Shown: piece after piece, positions 15,858 to 24,653 of the stretch
Layout of the letters: each line of letters opens with the position of its first letter
How positions within the stretch are numbered: the first letter of the stretch is position 1
Source of the DNA: Janibacter sp. HTCC2649
GTDB taxonomy: Bacteria > Actinomycetota > Actinomycetes > Actinomycetales > Dermatophilaceae
Length of the DNA: 64,000 bases
Direction: 5' to 3'
NCBI RefSeq assembly: GCF_000152705.1
Contig: NZ_CH672413.1
Coordinates: forward strand, 62,001 to 126,000
Translations under genes and position numbers: made by a program
Notes under the pieces: model-generated
What the model was told of the DNA's origin: nothing
Databases searched by the model: none
What the model saw: only the letters and a program-made list of their open reading frames with translations

Positions 15858-16568
15858 TCAGGACGTCGGGACGATGCCGCGACGACCTTCCCACTCACCG
15901 TGTTCGGACACGGGGCGGAAGCGCAGCGTCGTGAATTCGGTGTGGAAGTCTTCACGCTCGCGTTCGGCCATCGCGGTGGCATGGCGCTGCGGTGCGTGAC
16001 TCGTGCCGTGGCCCTCGACCATGGCGCGCATCTCGCGCACCGAGTTCCAGACGCTGAACGTGGAGAACGTGCGCGGCGGACGGATCGCGGCGAGGGCGAG
16101 GGTCGTGCCGGGGGAGTCGCGGACGAGCTGCTCGACGGGACGACCCCAGTGGAAGAAGCGACGGACCTGGGGCAGCTTGAGGTGCGCGAGCGTGACGGCG
16201 ACGACGGGTTCATCGGGGTCCATCGCACTGGCGTTGAGGGGGAGTCGGTGCAGCCCCGTGACGGCGCCCCACCGGCGGACGAACTCCAGGCGGACGTGCC
16301 AACCGTCGGCCAGGTGCCGGCCGAGCGGGTGCGTGCCCAGGTAGTCGTCGAGCGCTTGCTCGGACTCCCACTGGGCAAAGACTGCGAGACGTCTCAGTCG
16401 GAGGCGCTCGAGGGAGATCGCCGGGGCGCCGAGTCGCATCAGGGAGAGGTGCTCGATGTGGGTGAGTCCGGGGACCCCGCCGTCAGAGGGGCCGTTGGGC
16501 TCACGGAAAAGGGCTCGGGCCGCTGTCATCGGCGGGACGGTCGCGAGGTGGAAGCTGTGGATCGGCAT
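15858..16568 (-). CDS. Spheroidene monooxygenase (CrtA)-like protein
   Basis: 236 residues from ATG 16568. The C-terminal half has TTLALAAIRPPRTFSTFSVW, NSVREMRAMVEG, then HATAMAEREREDFHTEFTTLRFRPVSEHGEWEGR, a pattern seen in CrtA-like mono-oxygenases. The N-terminal half has VFAQWESEQALDDYLGTHPL, which resembles an antibiotic-biosynthesis-monooxygenase-like ferredoxin fold. No carotenoid genes are nearby, so a role in carotenoid oxidation is not supported by context. It is divergent from the DinB-like gene at 16693. Confidence 0.6.
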   Translation of the reverse strand: MPIHSFHLATVPPMTAARALFREPNGPSDGGVPGLTHIEHLSLMRLGAPAISLERLRLRRLAVFAQWESEQALDDYLGTHPLGRHLADGWHVRLEFVRRWGAVTGLHRLPLNASAMDPDEPVVAVTLAHLKLPQVRRFFHWGRPVEQLVRDSPGTTLALAAIRPPRTFSTFSVWNSVREMRAMVEGHGTSHAPQRHATAMAEREREDFHTEFTTLRFRPVSEHGEWEGRRGIVPTS

Positions 16569-16692
16569 GGTGTCGGCGACGCTACCCGGGAGTTGGCCTG
16601 GCTCGGAGGATTGCTGAGGTCCCTGCGGCGTGGTTGTCGGCAGGGATCGGTAGCGTCGCAACTGCCAGTCCATCGTCCACGGAAGGTGCACC

Positions 16693-17226
16693 ATGAACGC
16701 CCAGCCCGACGCCGGCACACTCCTCGAGCGCGCTCTCGACCAGACCGCGGGTCTGATCTCCGAGGTCTCGCCGGAGCACTACGACTCGCCGTCGACCTGC
16801 GAGGACTGGAAGGTCGCTGACCTCGTCCGCCACGTCGTGGCTTCACCCCAGAACTTCGTCTCGATGTTCGCTGGCAAGGACGTCGACTGGGCCAACCCGC
16901 CCGAGCTCGGCGACGACCCAGCAGGGGACTTCCGCGCCGGAGCCGAGACGTTGCTTGAGCAGGTCCGCGCCGACCAGTCCGGTGGGTCGTCCGATGCCGC
17001 GATCCCCGAGTTCGCCGTGCACGGCTGGGACATCGCGACCTCGATCGGGAGCGACACGGCCCTCGACGACGACGTGGCCGAGCACGCGCTCTCGTTCATG
17101 AGCGCGAACCTCACGCCAGACAACCGCAAGGGTGCGTTTGGACCCGAGGTGGAGGCGACGTCCGACGCATCGGTCCACGACCGCCTCGCCGCCTTCGCCG
17201 GTCGAACCGTCCCTGCAACGACCTGA
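16693..17226 (+). CDS. TIGR03086/DinB-like metal-binding protein (mycothiol maleylpyruvate isomerase fold)
   Basis: 177 residues; GGAAGG stands 6 bp before the ATG. It has the four-helix DinB-type layout: LLERALDQTAGLISEV, then TCEDWKVADLVRHVVASPQN with the first His ligand, and EFAVHGWDIATSIG with a second His. Family members bind a divalent metal and several use mycothiol as cofactor. The reaction is unknown. Starts divergently from the CrtA-like gene; the 124-bp spacer contains TCCCTGC and GCAGGGA arms that could form a small hairpin. Confidence 0.82.
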   Translation: MNAQPDAGTLLERALDQTAGLISEVSPEHYDSPSTCEDWKVADLVRHVVASPQNFVSMFAGKDVDWANPPELGDDPAGDFRAGAETLLEQVRADQSGGSSDAAIPEFAVHGWDIATSIGSDTALDDDVAEHALSFMSANLTPDNRKGAFGPEVEATSDASVHDRLAAFAGRTVPATT

Positions 17227-17264
17227 CGGCGCGGGCCGCCCGCTGGCTTGTCCGGCAGCCCTCG

Positions 17265-18209
17265 TCAGGCCGTCGGGAAGTACGTCCCGGTCAGCCGCTC
17301 CGAGACCTCCCAGTTGCGCTGAGCATCAGCGGTGCTCACCAGGCGGGAGTACATCGACTGCTCGGCGGGCGCACCGCCCAAGTGGCCGAGACCGCGAGGC
17401 CCGTAGAGCACGCCCGACGTGGCTTGGGGGTCGGTCGCAGCCATGAGGGCCGGGAGCGCGGCGCTGTCCACGGTCCCCAGGAGCACGCCCTTCTCGGACA
17501 GGGCCCGGACGATTCGGCGACCCACGGTGTCCTTGGCGCGGCCCAGCTCCGGGCGAGCGGCGAGGAGGTTCGTCGGAGCGACGCCCGGGTGCGAGAGGTT
17601 GCTGCTGATGCCCCAACCCTGGGCCTTGCTGCGTCGATCCAGTTCGAGGCCGAACAACCCGAAGGCGATCTTGGACTGGCTGTAGGCCTTCATGCCGTCG
17701 TAGGACTTCTCCCAGTTCAGGTCGTCCCAGTTCATGGCGCCACGGTTGGCCGCGATGCTGATCTGTGAGGTCACCCGGGCCTGACCTTCGCGAAGAAGGG
17801 GCAGGAGGTGGGCCACGAGCGCGAAGTGGCCGAGGTGGTTGGACCCGAACTGGAGCTCAAAGCCGTCGGCGGTTGTCTGGCGCTCCGGCGGTGTCATCAC
17901 GCCGGCGTTGTTGATGAGGAGGTGGATCGGTCGCCCCTCCTCGCCCAGGGTCTCGCCGAGAGCGGCCACCGAGGCCAACGAGGAGAGGTCGAGGTCGCGC
18001 AGCGACAGGTTCGCGCTTGGATTCGCCTGCGTGATCTGCGTGATCGCTGCGTCGCCCTTGCTCCTGTTGCGGACCGGCATGATCACCTCGGCGCCTGCCG
18101 CTGCCAGTCGCGCGGCGATCCTCAGGCCCATCCCGTCGCTGGCGCCCGTGACGACGGCGCGCTTGCCGGACAGGTCGGGGAGGGTGATGTCGATCGTGGT
18201 GCGTGGCAT
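17265..18209 (-). CDS. Short-chain dehydrogenase/reductase
   Basis: 314 residues with GGAGTG upstream of the ATG. Rossmann motifs are clear: [12 protein letters not shown] for the nucleotide, [11 protein letters not shown] after the second strand, NNAGVMTP, and an active site with Ser in SQISIA and the YxxxK of [12 protein letters not shown]. The basic residues after the second strand (PVRNRSKGD) suggest NADP(H). An extended family of similar length acts on retinol-like or long-chain substrates, but the substrate here is unknown. The gene is divergent from a MmyB-type regulator, an arrangement common in actinobacteria where the regulator controls the SDR. Confidence 0.9.
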   Translation of the reverse strand: MPRTTIDITLPDLSGKRAVVTGASDGMGLRIAARLAAAGAEVIMPVRNRSKGDAAITQITQANPSANLSLRDLDLSSLASVAALGETLGEEGRPIHLLINNAGVMTPPERQTTADGFELQFGSNHLGHFALVAHLLPLLREGQARVTSQISIAANRGAMNWDDLNWEKSYDGMKAYSQSKIAFGLFGLELDRRSKAQGWGISSNLSHPGVAPTNLLAARPELGRAKDTVGRRIVRALSEKGVLLGTVDSAALPALMAATDPQATSGVLYGPRGLGHLGGAPAEQSMYSRLVSTADAQRNWEVSERLTGTYFPTA

Positions 18210-18280
18210 GTGGTCACTCCTGGTCGGGGACGTCGTTCCACCAGAGTGGCCGAAGTCGGCCTCGTTATTCAGGGACCGTG

Positions 18281-18348
18281 GATCCCCCTCTACGGAGCGC
18301 AGTTTCTGGACGACGGTGGTCCAGAGCGGATCGGCCCAGAGGGGGATC
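18281..18348. promoter_or_regulatory. Concentric double palindrome between SDR and MmyB-type regulator
   Basis: Outer arms GATCCCCCTCT (18281-18291) and AGAGGGGGATC (18338-18348) are perfect 11-bp inverted repeats. Inner arms TCTGGAC (18305-18311) and GTCCAGA (18319-18325) are perfect 7-bp inverted repeats. Both pairs share the same centre near 18315. This is the probable operator for the regulator that starts at 18412 and for the divergent SDR gene. Confidence 0.6.
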
Positions 18349-18411
18349 GGCGGGCCGTGGCTGCCCGTCCGCGAAGCCGGTAGAAAGGGAGCGCACCCAC
18401 GAAGGAGTCAG

Positions 18412-19254
18412 ATGATCATCGACCGCACCGGCATGGCGGAGTTCCTGCGCCGACGCCGCGAGTCGTTGCAGCCCGAGGACGTCGGCCTCCCGCGTGGGCA
18501 GCGCCGCCGGACCAGCGGTCTGCGACGCGAGGAGGTCGCGTTGCTCGCCCACATGTCGACCGACTACTACTCGCGCATCGAACGAGAACGCGGTCCACAG
18601 CCCTCCGAGCAGATGATCGCCTCCATTGCCCAGGGCCTGCACCTCTCGCTCGACGAGCGCGACCACCTGTTCCGGCTCGCCGGCCACACCCCGCCGGTGC
18701 GCGGCCCCGCCAGCGAGCACATCAGCCCCGGACTGCTCCGCATCTTCGACCGCTTGCACGACACCCCTGCCGAGATCGTCACCGAGCTCGGCGAGACCCT
18801 GCGACAGACGGAACTGGGCGTCGCCCTCACCGGTGACCTGACGGCATACACGGGTCCGGAGCGAGCCATCGGCTACCGCTGGTTCACGGACCCCACCACC
18901 CGGCTGCTCTATGCCGAAGAGGACCGCGCGTTCCTCACCCGCATGTGGGCTTCGGGTCTGCGCGAGATGGCGACGCTGCGTGGCCCGGGGTCGCGGGCGG
19001 CCGAGCTCGCCGAGCTCCTCCTTGCCCGGAGCGAGGAGTTCCGGCAGGTGTGGAACGAGCACGAGGTCGGCCTGCGGCCGCGCCAGGTGAAGCATTTCGT
19101 CCACCCCGAACTCGGGGTCCTGGAACTGACCTGCCAGACCCTGCTCGATCCGAACCAGTCGCACATGCTGCTCGTCTACACCGCGGCCCCTGGCAGCGAG
19201 AGCTACGAGAAGCTCCAGCTCCTCTCCGTCATCGGGACCCAGACGCTGCGCTGA
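18412..19254 (+). CDS. Helix-turn-helix regulator with MmyB-like ligand-binding domain
   Basis: 280 residues; GAAGGAG lies 6 bp before ATG 18412. The N-terminal XRE HTH (about 8-75) includes RTSGLRREEVALLAHMSTDY and YSRIERERGPQPSEQMI. The C-terminal domain (about 105-275) has the MmyB-like pattern GYRWFTDPTTRLLYAEEDRA, REMATLRGPGSRAAELAELL and KHFVHPELGVLELTCQTLL. The family is thought to bind fatty-acid-like ligands and usually regulates a divergent SDR, as the arrangement here suggests. Confidence 0.92.
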   Translation: MIIDRTGMAEFLRRRRESLQPEDVGLPRGQRRRTSGLRREEVALLAHMSTDYYSRIERERGPQPSEQMIASIAQGLHLSLDERDHLFRLAGHTPPVRGPASEHISPGLLRIFDRLHDTPAEIVTELGETLRQTELGVALTGDLTAYTGPERAIGYRWFTDPTTRLLYAEEDRAFLTRMWASGLREMATLRGPGSRAAELAELLLARSEEFRQVWNEHEVGLRPRQVKHFVHPELGVLELTCQTLLDPNQSHMLLVYTAAPGSESYEKLQLLSVIGTQTLR

Positions 19255-19302
19255 TGGGACCGCGCCCTCGACAGCTCGTCCGACCGGCCTAGGGTCAAGG
19301 AC

Positions 19303-19983
19303 ATGAACGACGTGACGCGCATCGACTACACCGGCACCGGGCTCTCCGAAGAGGAGGTCGCCGCGACCCCGTGGCAGCAGGCCACGCTCTGGGTCGACGA
19401 AGCCGTTGAGCGCTCCCGCGCCCAGGCCGATGTGCCCGAGCCGCACGCGCTCTCGGTGGCCACGGTCGACGCCCACGGCATACCCAACGTTCGCACAGTG
19501 CTCATGCGGTTCTTCGACGAGCGTGGCCCGGGCTTCCTCACAAACACGTTGTCCGCCAAGGGGATTGAGCTCTCAGGCAACTCTGGCATCGCGGCTTCGC
19601 TCACGTGGCCCTCGATGTTTCGCGCCATCCGCTTCCGGGGCAGCGCCGTGCTGCTGGAGCGCGAAGAGGTCACCGACTACTTCGGGTCGCGACCGTGGGG
19701 CTCACGGATCTCGGCGTGGGCATCACGCCAGTCGGAGCCGGCCACCTCGAGAGCCGAGCTTGAAACGGCATACGCAACGTATGCCGCCCGGTGGCCCGAC
19801 CGGGGCAACGTCGACGACGTCCCCGTTCCCGACTTCTGGGGCGGCTACCGGATCGCGTGCGACGAGGTCGAGTTCTGGGGCGGACGCACCAACCGTCTGC
19901 ACGACCGGCTCGTCTTCACGCGCGTCGCCGAGGGGTCGCTCGACGAGGCCCCGGCGTGGTCACTGGGGCGTCGTCAGCCCTGA
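19303..19983 (+). CDS. pdxH: Pyridoxamine 5'-phosphate oxidase
   Basis: 226 residues. Oxidises pyridoxamine/pyridoxine 5'-phosphate to pyridoxal 5'-phosphate with FMN and oxygen. Family motifs: PNVRTVLMRFFDERGPGFLT, SAKGIELSGN, RPWGSRISAWASRQS, and the C-terminal PDFWGGYRIACDEVEFW with GGRTNRLHDRLVF. Length is normal. TAGGGT ends 7 bp before the ATG with no Shine-Dalgarno, so a leaderless transcript is likely. The PLP it makes serves RocD immediately downstream and MetY further on. An inverted pair of the CGGCATAC octamer lies inside the gene (19766-19786). Confidence 0.93.
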   Translation: MNDVTRIDYTGTGLSEEEVAATPWQQATLWVDEAVERSRAQADVPEPHALSVATVDAHGIPNVRTVLMRFFDERGPGFLTNTLSAKGIELSGNSGIAASLTWPSMFRAIRFRGSAVLLEREEVTDYFGSRPWGSRISAWASRQSEPATSRAELETAYATYAARWPDRGNVDDVPVPDFWGGYRIACDEVEFWGGRTNRLHDRLVFTRVAEGSLDEAPAWSLGRRQP

Positions 19984-20057
19984 CCTGGACCCTGACTTGG
20001 ACCCTCCCGCCGGCGGATACAGTGATCGCGACCACACGACGAAGGAGTGAGCCAAGA

Positions 20058-21287
20058 ATGACGCCCGAGCAGACCACCGCACCGGTGAGCACCGAGCAGC
20101 ACATCGAGACGACCGAGCGCTATGCGGCGCACAACTACCACCCGCTGCCGGTGGTCATCGCGAGTGGTGAGGGCGCCTGGGTCACGGACGTCGACGGCAA
20201 GCGCTACCTCGACTGTCTCGCCGGCTACTCGGCCCTCAACTTCGGTCACTCGCACCCGCAGCTGGTCGAGCGCGCGCGCCAGCAGCTCGGCACCCTGACG
20301 CTCACGAGCCGCGCGTTCTTCAACGACCAGCTCGGACCGTTCTCGCAGGCCCTCGCCGAGCTCACCCACAAGGACATGGTCCTGCCGATGAACTCCGGCG
20401 CCGAGGCCGTCGAGACCGCGCTCAAGGTCAGCCGCAAGTGGGGCTACGAGGTCAAGAACGTCCCCGAGGACCAGGCCAACATCATCGTCATGGAGGGCAA
20501 CTTCCACGGCCGCACCACGACGATCATCAGCTTCTCCGACGACAAGATCGCGCACGACAACTACGGCCCCTACACGCCGGGATTCCGTGCGGTGCGCTAC
20601 GGCGACATCGACTCCGTGCGCGCTGCGATGGACGAGTTCACGGTGGCCGTGCTCTTCGAGCCGATCCAGGGTGAGGGTGGCGTCGTCGTCCCGCCCGAGG
20701 GCTTCCTGCGCGACCTGCGTGCCCTGTGCACCGAGGAGAACGTCCTCATGGTCGCCGACGAGATCCAGTCGGGTCTGGCCCGCACCGGCACGACGTTCGC
20801 GTGCGACCTCGAGGAGGTCGTGCCCGACATGTACATCCTGGGCAAGGCCCTCGGTGGTGGCCTCTATCCGGTCTCTGCCGTTGCGGCCGACAAGGACGTC
20901 CTCGGCGTCATCTCGCCCGGGTCGCACGGCTCCACCTTCGGTGGAAACCCGCTCGCTGCCGCGATCGGACACGAGGTATGCCGTCTGCTCGCCACCGGTG
21001 AGTTCCAGGAGCGTGCGCGCCGGCTGGGTGCACGCCTGCTGGCCGGGCTCGAGCCGCTCGTCGGCAACGGGCTCGACGCCGTGCGCGTGCGCGGGCTGTG
21101 GGCCGGACTCGACGTCACGCCCGGTGGCCCCAGCGGCCGAGAGCTGTGTGAGCGACTCATGGACCGCGGGATCCTTGCCAAGGACACCCACGGCATGACG
21201 ATCCGCCTCGCGCCGCCGCTCGTCATCACCGAGGACGAGGTCGACCAGCTCGTCGCTGCCGTGACGGATTCCCTCACCAGCGCCTGA
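20058..21287 (+). CDS. rocD: Ornithine aminotransferase
   Basis: 409 residues; AAGGAG stands 11 bp before ATG 20058. Class III PLP aminotransferase: ornithine plus 2-oxoglutarate to glutamate semialdehyde plus glutamate. It shows LDCLAGYSALNFGHSHP, MNSGAEAVETALK, FEPIQGEGGV, VADEIQSGLARTG and the Schiff-base lysine in YILGKALGGGLYP near residue 263, followed by GSHGSTFGGNPLAAAIG. The SALNFGHSHP and length fit RocD better than ArgD or GabT. Its spacer carries a -10-like TACAGT near 20017, so it can be transcribed apart from pdxH. Confidence 0.92.
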   Translation: MTPEQTTAPVSTEQHIETTERYAAHNYHPLPVVIASGEGAWVTDVDGKRYLDCLAGYSALNFGHSHPQLVERARQQLGTLTLTSRAFFNDQLGPFSQALAELTHKDMVLPMNSGAEAVETALKVSRKWGYEVKNVPEDQANIIVMEGNFHGRTTTIISFSDDKIAHDNYGPYTPGFRAVRYGDIDSVRAAMDEFTVAVLFEPIQGEGGVVVPPEGFLRDLRALCTEENVLMVADEIQSGLARTGTTFACDLEEVVPDMYILGKALGGGLYPVSAVAADKDVLGVISPGSHGSTFGGNPLAAAIGHEVCRLLATGEFQERARRLGARLLAGLEPLVGNGLDAVRVRGLWAGLDVTPGGPSGRELCERLMDRGILAKDTHGMTIRLAPPLVITEDEVDQLVAAVTDSLTSA

Positions 21288-21314
21288 GTTCTGGAAGAGC
21301 GGACCCGAGACCAC

Positions 21315-21360
21315 AAGGTCCTGCCGAACGTGTCAGATCTGACGCGTTCGGCAGGACCTT
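21315..21360. terminator. Long palindromic hairpin between convergent genes
   Basis: AAGGTCCTGCCGAACG (21315-21330) pairs with CGTTCGGCAGGACCTT (21345-21360); the intervening TGTCAGATCTGACG is itself almost self-complementary, so the stem runs 23 bp with one T.G pair. It lies between rocD (+) and the nitroreductase (-), without a T tract, and probably ends both transcripts. Confidence 0.75.
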
Positions 21361-21366
21361 CGCGGT

Positions 21367-21822
21367 TCAGGTGTCCGTGCGGGTCAGCTGAATGACCGGG
21401 ATGACCCGGTCGGTGCTCTTCTCGTAGTCGCCGAAGTTCGGCGCATCTCGCACGATTCGGGTCCACGCGACCGCTCGCTCCTCGGGCCCGAGGGTTCGCG
21501 CCGAGACCTTGTGGGTCGATCCGTCGACCTCGAAGGTCACTCGGTCGGGGTGCGCGCGCAGGTTGTGCAGCCACGCGGGGTTGCCGGCCGAGCCGCCCAG
21601 GCTCGCGACGACGAGCCACTGGGCGTCGCCCTCGACGAAGACCCGGAGCGGGACGCGGCGCTCGACGCCACTCTTGGCACCGATCGTGGTGAGGTAGCCG
21701 AGCGGCGCGCCCTTGGCCTTCATCTGGCGTTCGAAGAGCCAGAGAGCTGCGGGCTTGATCCACTTGGGGAGCGGAGGGAGCTTGGCGCCACGCTTGCCGC
21801 GTGCGGGTATCTCGACTGCCAT
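21367..21822 (-). CDS. F420H2-dependent nitroreductase-family (DUF385) protein
   Basis: 151 residues. The split-barrel pattern is clear: APLGYLTTIGAKSGVERRVP, LRVFVEGDAQWLVVASLGGS, GNPAWLHNLRAHPDRVTFEV and a C-terminal PNFGDYEKSTDRVIPVIQL. Ddn-type proteins use cofactor F420 to reduce quinones or nitro compounds; the TTIGAKSGVERRVPL and GNPAWLHNL segments are the usual F420/family signatures. Native substrate unknown. Monocistronic between two terminator-like regions. Confidence 0.85.
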   Translation of the reverse strand: MAVEIPARGKRGAKLPPLPKWIKPAALWLFERQMKAKGAPLGYLTTIGAKSGVERRVPLRVFVEGDAQWLVVASLGGSAGNPAWLHNLRAHPDRVTFEVDGSTHKVSARTLGPEERAVAWTRIVRDAPNFGDYEKSTDRVIPVIQLTRTDT

Positions 21823-21882
21823 GCCGCCAGTGTCCTCCCCTCGAGACGTCTCGTCACGGCCTCGCGTGCCCGGATCGCGAGT

Positions 21883-23031
21883 TCAGCGTTGGAGGGGGAG
21901 CATCCTCGTCGGTCCAAGGCTGGGAACTCCCCTGTGGGAGAACGTTGTTTGCGGCGCCGCTTCCGCGAAGCACGGCTCACTGATGGCCGCCGGTGCTGCA
22001 GGACTGTAGCCCGGCGTCGACACGACCACCTTCGCCTCGACCGGTGAGGCGCCGGCCGTCGCTGGGACCTGTGACAGGCGAAGCACTGCCGTGCGCTTGC
22101 CTGCGGGACGGGACAACTCGGCAAGGTTCGGGGCACCGGGACCGATGCACCCGGCATACGTCAGGGTCCATCCCTGCGACGTGAGGGAGGCAACGGTCTG
22201 AGTGAGATCGGTGGGTGCCGTGATGGGCTTCTCCGGGCTTTGGACGGAGATGTGTGGTCCTGAGTCTTCGGGATCACCAACGTCTTGCAAGGTCACCCCG
22301 AGTGCACCGAGAGCCGTGTCGTCGCGAAGGTTCTCCATGGCATCGCGCAGATCATCAGGAAAGGGATCCCCGGGCCATTCCGGCTCTGGGACCTGTTCTC
22401 CGGGGAGGTCGGGCCTGGCCCACGAGGGTGAGGCGGAGGGCGACTCCGAAGGTTGCGTCGGCGAGGGGGACGGCAATGGGGGCAATGCGGTGGAAAGGAG
22501 GCAACTGCCCTCCAGCCCGATGGCTTGTCGTTCAGATGCTGGCCACGACGTGTCCAGGTGGTGAGCCACGTAGGCGGCAAGCCCGACCTGGGTAGGACGC
22601 CCCGCCGCGGCCTCGGGGAGCGGTGGGAATGCCTGGACCACGACATATCGACCGTCATCCACGGTGCTCCCACGAGTCAGTTCGGCTGTGATGGTCCCGG
22701 CGGACTCCTGGGTGTCCGGTTCGCACTCGACGCCGACCAGGTTCCAGCCTGAGGCGAGCGCGGCTCGGACTTCGGTGGCGACGGCCGAGCGAGTTGACGC
22801 GGCAGTGAGGTAGCCCCGGCGCGCGACGTCGCGACGCACATCTGAGCCTGCCTTCGGTTCAACCGTCTGCGTGTCTCCAGGTGCCAACCACGGGTCGCCC
22901 CAGACCTGTTGGGCGCGGGTGACGTCGGTGGCATTGGGGAACGTGCGGCCGTCCCTGGGGACGCATCCACTGAGGAGTCCAATCCCAAGACCCCCGAGCG
23001 CGATCGTCGTTGTCAGTCGGCGTGCGCTCAT
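21883..23031 (-). CDS. Predicted lipoprotein, third gene of a T7SS-like effector operon
   Basis: 382 residues from ATG 23031. The signal peptide MSARRLTTTIALGGLGIGLL ends at the lipobox LLSG-C. No known domain is recognised. Two similar halves can be seen: each contains a stretch of the type VRAALASGWNLVGVECEPD or VASLTSQGWTLTYAGCIGPG followed by a beta-rich part, suggesting an internal repeat, with a Pro/Ser-rich linker between. It begins 20 bp after the stop of the peptidase gene, so it is in the same transcript and might be a surface partner or immunity lipoprotein for it. Confidence 0.7.
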   Translation of the reverse strand: MSARRLTTTIALGGLGIGLLSGCVPRDGRTFPNATDVTRAQQVWGDPWLAPGDTQTVEPKAGSDVRRDVARRGYLTAASTRSAVATEVRAALASGWNLVGVECEPDTQESAGTITAELTRGSTVDDGRYVVVQAFPPLPEAAAGRPTQVGLAAYVAHHLDTSWPASERQAIGLEGSCLLSTALPPLPSPSPTQPSESPSASPSWARPDLPGEQVPEPEWPGDPFPDDLRDAMENLRDDTALGALGVTLQDVGDPEDSGPHISVQSPEKPITAPTDLTQTVASLTSQGWTLTYAGCIGPGAPNLAELSRPAGKRTAVLRLSQVPATAGASPVEAKVVVSTPGYSPAAPAAISEPCFAEAAPQTTFSHRGVPSLGPTRMLPLQR

Positions 23032-23051
23032 GAAGTCAGCCTGCCACGTCG

Positions 23052-24635
23052 TCATTCGGGGGGCAGGATGGCGACGAGTGGCTTGTCCCAACCCATCGAT
23101 TCATGGAGCTGGCGCGAGTCGAAGTCCTCGCGGGTCGCGACCCCGGTGACGCCTGTCTCGGGGTCGTAGACACGGAGGTTGCCGTTCTCAGTACCTGTGA
23201 CAAGGACGATGTGTGACCCGCTGCCCTCGTCGTTGTCGTCATACGTGTACACCGGGACGGCCTGCCCGGTGTCGGCCGCGCGCGCGATCCGGTCGTAGGT
23301 CTCACCGGCGTTGTCGGGGTCGACATAGCGAGTTTCGTAGCCGCCTCCCGTCCCTGAACCACCGTCGCCAGACATCTGCCGCGCGGCGGATCCGGGGCTC
23401 GTTCCGGCAGCCTCGGGCCACCACCCGTTGAAATTGCCGTCATGGGTGGTCAACCCGTTGGTCTGGTGATGCATCTCGATCGCGGCCTGTTGGAACCGGT
23501 TGTGCATCGCTGTGTACTTGTTGATGAATTCGTCGCTCCCGTCAAGTGGGTTGCGATCGATCTTGACGGCGCCGGGATCGCCCTCGTCCTGACCTGTCCG
23601 TGGGTCGTACCCCGTCATGATCTGCATGGCAAAGAGAGGGTCGTTGAGCATCTTTGCCAGAAGCAGACTCGACGAACCACACGTCGTCCCGTCGGGTTGG
23701 GTGAACACGCCCGGGTGCGCGGTGGGGTCGAGAGCCTTCCGCTCCTTGTCGCTCATCTGGCCGAGCCTCGTCGAGTAGTTGAGCAGTGCCGCGCCTGTGG
23801 CACCGGCCGCGATCGCGGCGAGCAGCCAGCCGCGAGCGGTTTCATCTGGTGCGTTCGCGAGAAGACGTTGGGCTTCCGCGCGTTCCTCGGGGGTCATCGC
23901 GTCCATGGCCCTGTTGGCCCGCTCGACCACGTTGCCGCGCAACGGTCCTGAGTCGTTCCCGTCACCACCACCGATGAAGAGGTTCACGCCGCTGACCGGA
24001 CTCACTCCATCGGGGAGCTCGTGCGGGAGCTCGAGCTCATCGATGGCGTTGCGGATGTCCCGCGCCGCCGTGCTGATGGCCGAGTGGGCGTCCTGGTAGG
24101 CGCCGAGGAGTTCCTGGGCGCCATGGACGACGGCGCGCAGGATGCCGGCGATGTAGTCCTTGAGCTCCCACGGCCACAGGTCGCCCCACGAGATCGACGT
24201 GTGTTTGTTGAGCTCGTCCCAGGCGTCGCCGTGCCGCTTGCGGGCGTCGGTCATCTTGGTGCTCAGGGTCCCCAGCGCGCTGTCGATCTTCCCCGTGGCC
24301 GGCTCGACCGAGTCCATGCGGTCCACCAGGGCCGTGAGGGAGGAGCGGTACCCGGTGCCGGCGTCGCCCTCCCAGATGTCGATCGTCGTCTTGGTGTTCG
24401 TGCGTCCCACGTCGGTGCAGGCGCCGCTCCATGTCCGGCCGAGGCGACGCCATGCGGCAGCCGCGTCGTCGACGTCGGTCGGTGCCGGATCCGGTGCCTC
24501 CGTGGCGATCTCGACCATCGTGCCGATGAGGTCGACGATCGTCTGGGCCGCATCCCACGGGGGCCACAGGTCAATGTGCTGCAGGTCGGCGAGGACGCCC
24601 TGCAGCTTGTCGATGATGTCGGTGACGGTGCTCAT
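23052..24635 (-). CDS. WXG-like protein with C-terminal papain-like cysteine peptidase domain (putative T7SS-type effector)
   Basis: 527 residues. The N-terminal 220 or so residues are helical with WXG100-like spacing (IDIWEGDAGTGYRSSLTALV). A hydrophobic Ala/Gly stretch (GWLLAAIAAGATGAALL) lies mid-protein. The C-terminal part has the elements of a C39/papain-like peptidase: QPDGTTCGSSSLLLAKML with a helix-capping Cys, SGSHIVLVTG with His, and NGNLRVYDPETG with Asp. A C39-like domain is inferred from these motifs only. Architecture resembles polymorphic-toxin or effector proteins exported by type VII secretion. No secretion core gene is in the window. Confidence 0.65.
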   Translation of the reverse strand: MSTVTDIIDKLQGVLADLQHIDLWPPWDAAQTIVDLIGTMVEIATEAPDPAPTDVDDAAAAWRRLGRTWSGACTDVGRTNTKTTIDIWEGDAGTGYRSSLTALVDRMDSVEPATGKIDSALGTLSTKMTDARKRHGDAWDELNKHTSISWGDLWPWELKDYIAGILRAVVHGAQELLGAYQDAHSAISTAARDIRNAIDELELPHELPDGVSPVSGVNLFIGGGDGNDSGPLRGNVVERANRAMDAMTPEERAEAQRLLANAPDETARGWLLAAIAAGATGAALLNYSTRLGQMSDKERKALDPTAHPGVFTQPDGTTCGSSSLLLAKMLNDPLFAMQIMTGYDPRTGQDEGDPGAVKIDRNPLDGSDEFINKYTAMHNRFQQAAIEMHHQTNGLTTHDGNFNGWWPEAAGTSPGSAARQMSGDGGSGTGGGYETRYVDPDNAGETYDRIARAADTGQAVPVYTYDDNDEGSGSHIVLVTGTENGNLRVYDPETGVTGVATREDFDSRQLHESMGWDKPLVAILPPE

Positions 24636-24653
24636 CTCTTCTTCACACCCGGC

